Assembly (NCBI GenBank): GCA_035772735.1
Contig: JASDFA010000007.1
Coordinates: forward strand, 128,874,501-128,938,500
DNA: 64,000 nt
Source of the DNA: Datura wrightii
Taxonomy: Eukaryota > Streptophyta > Magnoliopsida > Solanales > Solanaceae
Reading direction: 5' to 3'
The stretch's first letter is position 1; every line of letters begins with the position of its first letter. This document shows positions 55,472 through 64,000 of the stretch, in pieces. The notes under the pieces were generated by a model that saw only the letters and a program-made list of their open reading frames with translations, searched no databases and was not told where the DNA came from. Made by a program: the position numbers and the translations under genes.

Positions 55472-55560
55472 TTGATTCATCTGAACATAGGCGCAAGATT
55501 GATGTCCATGCTTTGCCGGCACTGTGCCATTTGTCGAGTCAAAAAACCAAGCCTCTAACA

Positions 55561-57525
55561 CCTACCATAATAAGATTGATCCAAAGATATCCTTATTCAC
55601 CAAGGACCAAAAGCTTTTCAGCATATGAGTTTTTTGTAAAACAATAATTTGTCATTGAAAAATGTAAAATGATCTAGATTGACCCTAAACTTTGTGATAT
55701 TATGCAGATTTTATTTTTTGCAGCTATTATCCATCATCTCTAAATCAATCACCATCATAACAATTGATTATCTCTATTCTAAAAAACTCCATTTGAAGAT
55801 CAATGTTAATCCACCAACACTTCAAAAGTCCATAGCATTGATTCTGATAAACCTCAATTTAATGTTTCGTCTCCTCCAATAATGCCTATGCCTTCAACTT
55901 CCAAAAATACTCATAGAAAAAATATGTAAAAGTTCCGTACAAAACTACCTAATTCATATCATATATATTGCTCACACCTTCATTTTTTTCATCACCATTT
56001 TACCTTTATTGTAAGGTCAACCACTATCACCCCCATCTTAACCACCTTAATATTATTGCAAGTGTTTTATAAGCTAAATATGATGTACCTAATTGTTCTT
56101 TAGCATTAGAAAGTTTATGTAAAGTTTTGCATCGTTAGTGATGATATGATAGGATTAGTAATAGAGTTGAGTCGATGTAATTTCGGTAGAGTGGAGATTT
56201 CATTTTATGGTTCAATTGTTCATTATTTGAGTTTCACTTGGGATGATTCGATTCTTGAAGGCAGTTAATTTGAGTTTGTAGGATACAAAGACCTTGCTAT
56301 TGGAGGTGGAGTGTTGAAGAAGATGATGTTGCTTTCACTAGAACAGTAACCCCCTTCTTTAAAGTTCAACGACAAATTACATCATTTCGCATAATTCAAA
56401 AATAAATTTTATTATTTTTCCTTGTAGGAAAAACCTATATGTTGAAAAACTTTATCTTTTGTGAATGGGGATATATTTAAACTAATCTTATACTGTAGGA
56501 ATATATTTGATCCCAACTATTAATAAAGTTAAATCATTTTACAAAATTCTCAGATAAATTTGACTTTTTCACTTTCATATTTCTTTTTTCGAACTGTTTT
56601 GAATTTCTTTTTTTTTAAGTCGAGGATCTATTGAAAGCGCTCTCTGTACATCTTAAAATAGGAGTAGGTCTACGTACTCACTATCCTCCTAAAAATTCAA
56701 CTTGTAAAATTACCTGAATATGTTATTGTGTTTCTTAAAATATTAAAGAGTTAGGTCCAAAAATACTCCTAAACTATACCTCTTTTACGAGTTTAGTATC
56801 TAAATTATACGAAGTTTGCATTAGGTACATGAACTATCACCCTTAGGTTATAGAAACACACCTGAGTACTGATTTGATCAAAGTCGTGTGTTCAACCACT
56901 CTCGCGCGCGTGAGTGATATTTTAGCCATTAAACCTTGCCTACATGGCATTATAACAGCTATAAATTGCTGAGAAAGCATTTTTCTTTTATTTTTTTTAA
57001 AAAAAAATTCACCTTTAGAATACTCTTCTTCTTCTTCTTCATACTCTTTCTTCTTCATCTTTTCTGCAAAATTGCATATTTCTTCCCTCTTTTTTTTTCA
57101 TCCTTCTTCAATTTATTCTTCATTATGTAATAACTCATCCCTTCTTCTTAAACAGAACTAATTTTCTTTTCCAAGGATGATTGAACAAATTCTTGAAACA
57201 AATTAGGCAAGAGAAAATAAATCTTATCTGAGTAAAAATTATTCTTTTTTCCTAAGTAAAAGAAATCATTCTATTTGACATTTTGTTTGTTGAAATTAAG
57301 TTATTGTGTAAGGCTTTTGCTTTAAGAGCAGTACATAGTTGGGCTTGCACAATAATTAATCCATCTTCCACACTTTCATTTCTTCAATTAATAATTAATT
57401 TTTCATATTATTTTCACTCAATTGATAAGAAGTAAAGAAGACACAATTGACAACAAACTAGTGAAGTAGTTTGTATGGGAGGGGAATATTGAGGAGGCAG
57501 AAAAAGAACGAAAGAATAAAAAGAA
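55561..57525. other. AT-rich intergenic DNA, no gene seen
   Basis: No coding frame of interest. The stretch 56745-56960 (TTAGGTCCAAAAATACTCCT, TTTAGTATCTAAATTATACG, then CTCGCGCGCGTGAG) looks like the end of a dispersed repeat, but no matching second end was found. 57020-57060 is a TTC-rich tract. Confidence 0.5.
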
Positions 57526-57539
57526 CACTATAAAAAGCA

Positions 57540-57960
57540 GGTCAAAAATCGACAGAAAGGACCGACGGACAGCATCGGTCCTAAAAAATCGGAAAAAAAC
57601 TGATTCTGTCTTTCGGTGTTTTTTATTTTTAATTATTTTATTGTTAAACCCACATTGTTCGTCGGTTTATCCCTCGAAATTTTACGCGGATTCTTCTGTG
57701 AAATTGATAACCGACAGATGCGGTCGATTTATATTTTTTAAAAATTAAAATATATATTAAGTGGCCGACGAACAACATCATTTTTTTATAAAGTAATTAT
57801 TTATATAAAAATAATATTTTTAAAAGTATTATTTTAATTTAATTTTAAATAAACTGACGGACAATGTCGATGTGTCCGTCGATTTTTTAATTAAATGAGT
57901 TAATCCGATCTTGACCAAAGAACCGACGGAATACCCGACATTGTCCGTTGATTTATTTAA
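57540..57960. repeat. Subterminal repeats of the CACTA element
   Basis: Short direct and inverted copies of GACCGACGGACA and GACAATGTCG(A/G), for example at 57561-57590, 57740-57780, 57853-57885 and 57920-57950. In CACTA elements such motifs are bound by the TnpA-type protein to bring the ends together. Confidence 0.75.
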
Positions 57961-59189
57961 TATAATGGCACTAAATAGTCATTTCTTCCCCATTTCTCTC
58001 TTCTCTCTCAATCTCTATCACACAGCGCACCCACCCCACCGGCGAATCACCACCCAGCCCACCGTCCTTCCTCCCCGGCGCACCCACCATACCAATGAAT
58101 CCATTCCCCCGCCCTAGTACCCGACCCACTGCCATAGCAAGGTTAGGGTTTGTTATTTTTTCAATTAAATTTTTATTATTAGATTTAAGGTTAAATTGTT
58201 AGATTTAATTGTTATTATTATTGTTAAATGGTTATATTGTTAATTTTATTGTTAGAATTATTAGATTTCATTGGTAAATTATTAGGTTTTAGGTTAAATT
58301 GTTAGATTTTAGGTGAAATTGTTAGATGTTAGGTGAAATTATTAGATTTTAGGTAAAATTGTTAGATTTTATTGTTATTGTAATTGTTAAATTATTATAT
58401 TCATGATAATGTTATTAGTTAGATTGTTAGATTTCATTGCTAGATTGTTAGATTTCATTGCTAGATTGTTAGATTTTATTGTTAAATTATTAGAATTGTT
58501 AGATTTAGTTGTTAATGTTATTTTTAGGGTTGTTAATTAGGTTTAGTTGAAACTTTGTTAGATTGTTAGATTTCATTGCTAAATTGTTAGATTTTATTGT
58601 TAAATTGTTAGAATTGTTAGTTTTTGTTGTTAATGTTATTTATAGGGTTGTTAATTAAATTTAGTTGAAATTTTGTTAGATTGTTAGATTTCATTGTTAA
58701 ATTGTTAGATTTCGTTGTTAATGTTATTGTTAGGATTGTTAGGTTTAGTTGAAATTTTGTTAGATTGTTAGATTTCATTGAACAATTATTAGATTTCATT
58801 GTGTTTGAAATTTTGTTACAAGTTAAGTTAGAAATTTATTTAAAATAACTAATAACAATAACTATTAAAATTTAATAATTAAAAAATTTAATAATAACAA
58901 TTATATATTAAAAATAATATAATAATCTAAAGTTAATAATTATTAAAATTTCATATTCATAATTCAATAATTATAAAAATTTATCATTAAATAATCAAAT
59001 TCCTTAACCACATATAATTTTAGTAATTAATTATTAAATATTAATTCAATAATTTCATTAAAATTTGACTTACTTGTGGAGGATGTTTGTTTCATAATTA
59101 GTGATCATTAAATAATAAAATTTAATTATCAATAAAAATTAATTAATTTTAATTTATATGTGTAATCTAAAATATCTTTAATTTTTTAG
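57961..59189 (+). other. Leader/intron region of the CACTA transposase gene with TTAGATT repeats
   Basis: 57961-58145 is C-rich (CACCCACC, CGGCGAATCACC) and may be a first exon or 5' leader ending at GCAAGGTTAGG, a possible donor site. From 58160 to 58800 the words TTGTTAGATTT(C/T)ATTG and AAATTGTTAG recur dozens of times, an irregular A/T-rich tandem array. 58800-59185 is plain A/T-rich and ends in TTTTTTAG just before the transposase ATG, a plausible acceptor. Confidence 0.55.
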
Positions 59190-62100
59190 ATGAATCATCG
59201 TCTGTGGATGTATGATAGAAGTAATGCAAATAGTAAGGGCATGAAAGATGAATTTGTTGAAGGTGTTAAAGGATTTATCAACCATACAATGTCGGTATAC
59301 CCTTTTCAAACTGATAGGTTGATTAGGTGTCCTTGTAAGCGATGCAATTGCATGAAGTTTTTTAAACCTGATAATATTGTAGTTCATATTTATTATTATG
59401 GGTTTAAGCCTAGATATTTTGTGTGGACTGATCATGGTGAGAGTGATGGAGAAAATGGTATATTTTATAATTTGATCGGTGAAAGTAATAGGTCTGCACA
59501 TGATCAAAGTAGTGTTCAACATGAGAGAGTGCATGAAATGGTCAATGTGCGTTCGGAATACAATAAGAGATGGAACCCGAACAATATTTCGAAGAAACTC
59601 CCAATGAAGAAACAATGCGTTTCTACGAACAACTAGAAGAGGCTAGTCGTCCACTATGTATAGGGAGTCCGCATTCTAAGTTTTTCGTTGCAGTTAGACT
59701 AATCAATATCAAATCAGATTGGAGTGTTCCTCAAACTGCTATGGACTCTATGGTTGGTCTTTTGGGGGAACTCGTTAACCCTGAAGTGAACATACCTAAG
59801 AATTTCTATCAGGAAAAGAAATTGGTTTCCAAGTTAGGATTGTCGTATAATAAAATTCATTATTGTGAAAATGACTGAATGTTGTTCGATAAGAATGATG
59901 GGGATCTACAAAGTTGCAAGTTTTGTGGACATGCTCGTTTTAAGCGGACTCCTGGTGGGAAGATGGTTCCAGTTAAGGCGATGCATTATGTATCTCTTAT
60001 ACCTCGGTTAAAGAGGTTGTACACGTCGATGAGTTCTGCTCCGCATATGAGATAGTATTGTGAGAATAGAAGGGCTCCTGGTGTTATGTCTCATCCATCA
60101 GATGGAGAAGTTTGGAAACATTTTGATAGAACTTATCCTGATTTTGCTAGTGAACCAAGAAATATTAGATTAGGCTTGTGTGCAGATGGTTTTACACCAT
60201 TCTCTATTTCTGCTGCACCCTACTCTTGTTGGCCTGTATTTCTTACTCCGTATAATCTTCCACCTGAAATGTGTATGACGAGTCCCTACATATTTCTAAG
60301 TTGTATTATCCCGGGTCCCCGCAATCTAAAAAGTTGATTGATGTTTATCCACAACATTTGATAAATGAGTTGAAACAATTTTGGTCTGAAGGTATAGTGA
60401 CTTATGACATATCAACTAAGCAGAATTTTCTTTTGCGTATTTGTTTAATGTGGACTATAAATGATTTTTCAGCGTATGGGATGTTGTCTGGTTGGATGAC
60501 CGCTGGAAAATTAGCTTGGTCATATTGCATGAAAAATAATAAAGCATTCACATTAAAATATGATCGTAAAAATTCATGGCTTGATTGTCACCGTTGGTTC
60601 TTGCCAGTGGATCACGAATTTAGAAGAATGAAACATGCCTTTCGAAAGAATAAGGTTGAAAATGATCTATCACCTCCATTATTGTCAGCAAGTAAAATTT
60701 GGGAGAGAGTTTGTCACTTGCCAAAGGTTACAGATGCTACACCTTGTAGACTTCCTGGATATGGTGTTGGATATAATTGGACAATACAGAGCATATTTTG
60801 GGAGTTGCCGTATTGGAAGGACAACCTTCTACGACACAATCTTGATGTGATTCACATTGAAAAATATTATTTTGATAATTTGTTCAACACCGTGATGGAT
60901 GTTAAGAGTAAGACAAAAGATAATCCAAAAGGTTAGAGTGGACTTAAAAGAATATTGTAGAAGAAAGGAACTAGAGCTGAAAGAAACACATAATAATAAA
61001 TTGTTAAAGTCCAAGGTGAGCTTTTCATTCACATTGAATGGAAAATGTGAGATTTGTGAGTGGGTTAAAAATTTGAGAATGCTTGAGGGCTATGCTTCAA
61101 GTTTGGGGAAGCGTGCAGATATGAACCAAGGAAAGCTGTGTGGTATGAAAAGCCATGATTGCCATATTTTCATGAAAACTTTGATTCCTATTGCATTTAA
61201 CCGGCTACCTCATAGGATATGGAAGTCAATCACAGAGGTAAGTTTGTTCTTCAAAGATTTGTGTAGTAACACTTTGTGGGAGGATAACTTAGAAAGGATG
61301 GATGAGAATATTCCTGTGATTACTACTAAGTTGGAAAAGATCTTCCCATACGGATTCTTTGATGTGATGGAACATTTACCGATTCATCTCGTACATGAGG
61401 CGCGTCTTGGAGGCCCGGTTCAATACAGATAGATGTATCCATTCGAAAGTAACTAAAACTATAACTTTGTACACAATGATTTATTTTTCTTAAGTTGGTT
61501 TAACCAAATTACTAACATCAAAATTTTATACAGAACTATTGGCAAGTGCAAAAGAATTGTTAAGCAACGATCTAAGATTGAAGGATCTATCTATGAAGCT
61601 TATCTTGCAAGGGAAACTGCTCATTTTTGTTCTAACTATTTTGAGCAGCAAGTGTCAACTTTAAGAAATAGGCCTACCCGCCATGACGATGGTAATATTG
61701 ATCTAAGCTACCCGCGGATTTTAATTTTTAATCAACCGGGTCGAGGTTCTAAAAAACGAATTAGACGAGATTTGAGTAGTATGAAAATGCAATCTATTGT
61801 GATACACGTTTTTCTTAGTTGCCTCAAAATACAACCATATCTTGAGTAAGTTCATACATATTATTATTGAATAATATTATTTAAATACTAATGCTTAAAC
61901 TAATTTAAAAACTAATGTTATTGAACAGTTACTTTGTAGGACGGTGGGGTAATGATGTCATATATACGAGGTTCACTGATTGGATAAAAGACTATGTAAG
62001 TGTTGAATATCATGTTAACGATATAAGTACAACATAATCATTTGTTTAAATAATTTTTTTAAACATTATGTAGGTTCATGATGAAAATAACAATATTGAA

Positions 62101-62640
62101 CATTTGCAAATTATGAGTGATGTTGCACTCGGACCTGATAGTCAAATTCAGTCCATACATAAATATTATGCCAATGGTTTCAAGTTTCAAACAGAGGAAA
62201 CTTCTAAGTATAAGAAAACCAATAATAGCGGAGTGTGTGTTAAAGGTGATGTAGTCAGTAATGGCCAAACGGTTGATTATTATGGTGTGATACAAGAGAT
62301 AATGGAAGTAAGGTATGCTGGATGGCTGAGGAAAAAGATAGTACTATTCGGTGTAAGTGGTTTGATCCATCGCACAGAGGTACTAGGGTTAATCAACAGC
62401 ATAATATAACTGAAGTTAAGCACACCAGACAGTATGGTCGTTACGATTCTTTCATCATTGCACAAAATACTAAGCTGGTGTATTATGCTCCATATCCTCT
62501 GCGTAGAGACATGGCTGATTGGTGGATGGTTATAAAGACTAAGCCCGTGGGTCGGATAGAGATTGATAACGTGTTGGGTGTGGCGTACCAAAATGATTTG
62601 ATAGTTATTCATCAAACTGTGGATGCTGAGTTAGAGTAAA
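59190..62640 (+). pseudogene. CACTA transposase gene (tnpD type: TNP2, DUF4218, DUF4216), decayed
   Basis: ATG at 59190 opens the Transpos_assoc domain (MNHRLWMYDR, FQTDRLIRCPCKRCNC). Downstream is LQSCKFCGHARFK (59910-59950). The TNP2 core (60060-60930) shows HFDRTYPDFASEPRNIRLGL, CADGFTPFS (acidic residue), NDFSAYGMLSGW (second) and HRWFLPVDHEFR. DUF4218 follows (61130-61432: GKLCGMKSHDCHIFMK, PIHLVHEARLGGPVQY). After an intron (61450-61532) come a linker and DUF4216 (62090-62637: NSGVCVKGDVVSNGQTVDYY, DPSHRGTRVNQQH). Damage includes TGA at 59876 for Cys, TAG at 60053 for Trp, TAG at 61430 for Trp, and frameshifts near 59575, 60315 and 62325. The enzyme would excise and insert the element. 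Confidence 0.88.
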
Positions 62641-62769
62641 GTTTAGAACATCCTGAACACATATTAGAAGAAGTTTCAGATGATGATGTAATAATTGAAA
62701 CTGCAAATGTTGAGGACAAATCATATAATGAAAATGAACCAAGTGAGGGATAAGAATGAAATCATGATT

Positions 62770-62849
62770 ATGAAACAAGTGAAGAGGAAGAATGGGAGAA
62801 TGATGGAAATGAAACAAGTGAGGAGGAAGAATGGGAGAATGATGATTAG
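62770..62849 (+). repeat. Duplicated acidic coding segment at the end of tnpD
   Basis: Two copies encode ETSEEEEWEND in tandem (GAAACAAGTGA, GAGGAAGAATGGGAGAATGA), separated by GNE-type codons and ending at TAG. It is a recent 39-bp direct duplication that keeps the frame. Confidence 0.75.
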
Positions 62850-62949
62850 CAAGTAACCTAATTAATTCTTTTAAGTAATTATTATATCTAATATATACTT
62901 ATATTATTATTTTAATTATATTTTATAATGCATGTAAACTTGTATGCAG

Positions 62950-64000
62950 ATGTCGTCAGGTGATCGAGGTCAAACTAGTAAGGGTAGTAAATCGAGTAAG
63001 AGTAGTAGGAAAACACATAGGAGACCAGTAGATTCTAGTTCTGCTTCGGATGGCCTTTCATCTACTCCACATACACATTCTTCTCCACCTCTGTCTTATG
63101 TCCCCTATGGTACTGGCATCCAGCACATTCATCTCTGCCTCCATTTCCTACTACTTCTCATACTTTCATGCCTACACCCGGCATTCGTCCACCACGGGGA
63201 AACTCGACATATTCATCGTCCGATACTCCTTCCCCGATTGGATCATCTCCTGACATGGCTGGCTTGCGACTCAGAGATAAGCTCTGATTCAGACTCACAT
63301 GGTGCTTTTACTACACCCTTGACCCAGTCATATAGAGCATCGGCACCGGCACCACCATCGGCACCAACACCAGCACCAGCAACTAGAGAGCTACAGCCAG
63401 GAGATATAGACAGTCTCGGTAGACTGGTGATCGTGCTTGATAGATCTAGGTAAGTTTGATTTTATTTTTGATTTAGATTTATAATATTTAATCTTAATGT
63501 TATATTTATGACTTGATATGTTTATTGTCATTTTCACAAGTTTCATCCGAGAAAAGAGGCCGAAAATCATCTAAGGGAGAGCATCTGGAGAATATGATCG
63601 ACCTTATCCGAGTTGGACTGAAATACCATATCAAGTTCGAAAGGCCATATTTAATGAGTTTAAGGTATATAAATAAATTATTATTTCATAAAATTCTTCT
63701 TTGACCCGTGATTATTATATATCATCTAACACTTTTGATCCTTGATTACAGGCATTGTGTACTTGGCTACCTCAGCATGATAAGAAGATAGCCACGAACT
63801 ACGAGAGGAAGGGCAGTTCAAGGATGTTAAACTGGTTTAGGGATGCAAGATTAAAGAACAAGAGGCCTAAATGGATGCTACCTCATCTTTTCGAGGCGCT
63901 TCAGGAATATTGGAACACACCTGAATTTAAGGCAAAGTGTGAACATGCGAAGAAGGCTAGGGGTGAAGGAAAAGATGGTTCGTTGCACACTGGAGGTGCA
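62950..64000 (+). pseudogene. Second CACTA gene, Transposase_24 (Ptta/En-Spm) type, partial
   Basis: ATG at 62950 follows a TATGCAG acceptor-like sequence. Exon 1 encodes a Ser/Lys-rich start (MSSGDRGQTSKGSKSSKSSR) and a Ser/Pro-rich stretch. After a frameshift come an Ala/Pro repeat (APTPAPATREL) and IDSLGRLVIVLD. GT donors at about 63450 and later introns separate it from FHPRKEAENH (63540) and from LNWFRDARLKNKRPKWM, LFEALQEYWNTPEFKAKC and GSLHTGGA (63760-64000), the Transposase_24 signature. In related elements this second product works with the TNP2 transposase. A frameshift near 63130 and stops near 63600 suggest it is broken. Confidence 0.75.

Larger units (their letters stand above)
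52440..55560 (-). repeat. Probable old LTR (element H) split by a solo LTR
   Basis: Outside the inserted solo LTR, 52440-53370 rejoins with 55477-55560. On the minus strand it begins TGTTAGAGGCTTGG at 55560, then shows CCTTGGATGGGC-like and GGCAGAGGCATGG words. A TATA-like GTATAAATATATTG (52812-52830) and a leader follow. This is the look of an LTR with U3, R and U5. The left end could not be fixed and no duplication was found, so it may be truncated. Confidence 0.5.
57526..64000 (+). mobile_element. CACTA (En/Spm) DNA transposon, 5' portion, cut by the window end
   Basis: The element begins CACTATAAAAAGC at 57526, with GAA just before it as the candidate 3-bp duplication. Subterminal repeats follow, then a transposase gene of TNP2 type (59190-62640) and the beginning of a Transposase_24 gene (62950 onward). 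The order terminus, subterminal repeats, transposase, second gene fits plant CACTA elements. The 3' end is beyond the window. Stops in tnpD show it is not autonomous. Confidence 0.85.

Noticed and set aside
56745..56960. Possible MITE or MULE terminus (TTAGGTCCAAAAATACTCCT)
   Set aside because: It resembles dispersed-repeat ends, but no inverted partner or target duplication could be found within the window.
58160..58800. Regular repeats that could suggest a CRISPR array
   Set aside because: Unit length and spacing are irregular, there are no unique spacers, and the DNA is a plant CACTA leader.
59178..59615. Minus-strand frame of 145 codons
   Set aside because: It is the exact antisense of the well-supported first exon of the CACTA transposase.

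Overview
This is nuclear DNA from a flowering plant, most likely a member of the Solanaceae. It is AT-rich and holds one clean host gene, an intronless ERF transcription factor (48634-49401, minus). The rest is almost all transposable elements, several nested inside one another. The family placement rests on the style of the repeats (MULE termini, Tekay-type LTRs rich in ACGACTCGT words, Stowaway-like MITEs). It is inference, and no species can be named.

Layout. (1) 1-13403: a left-hand nest, all on the minus strand. An LTR of a gypsy element (C, 1-925) interrupts the pol region of a Tekay-like chromovirus (A, 926-6836). A in turn interrupts the pol region of a Tat/Ogre-type element with a second RNase H (B, 6837-13403). 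The left halves lie outside the window. B abuts a head-to-head fragment of an LTR of its own family (13404-13976). (2) 13977-15568: AT-rich DNA with two Stowaway-like MITEs. (3) 15569-24455: a Mutator-like element (MULE) with long terminal inverted repeats of roughly 470 bp. It carries a decayed MURA transposase gene on the minus strand and, converging on it, a decayed GRF-zinc-finger/transmembrane gene on the plus strand. A solo Tekay-type LTR with a perfect AATAA duplication sits inside it. (4) 25087-47760: a right-hand nest whose main insertion boundaries can be read. Copia element G2 (TSD TAAAT) holds a related copia G1 two bases inside its 5' LTR (TSD TTATA). G2 also holds chromovirus E in its internal region (TSD AGAGC). 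E holds a 5'-truncated relative, F, in its own 5' LTR. (5) 47761-52440: the gene island with the ERF gene and its promoter. (6) 52440-55560: a probable old LTR split by a 2.1-kb solo LTR with perfect TTGAT duplications. (7) 57526-64000 and beyond: the 5' part of a CACTA (En/Spm) element with decayed tnpD (TNP2, DUF4218, DUF4216) and the start of a Transposase_24 gene.

All element-borne genes seen here carry stop codons or frameshifts, so none looks autonomous. The ERF gene is intact from start to stop, with a full AP2 domain and a C-terminal EAR repression motif. Its proximal promoter shows a TATA box, two W-box cores and a GCC box.

The most notable observations are: the MuDR-like convergent layout of a MULE with a GRF/TM gene as its second gene; a 320-bp patch of near identity, with a shared nonsense codon, between the nested chromoviruses E and F (a likely conversion tract); the ordered insertion history read from target-site duplications; and repeated palindromic words in two kinds of LTR. 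I found no clearly new biochemical system.
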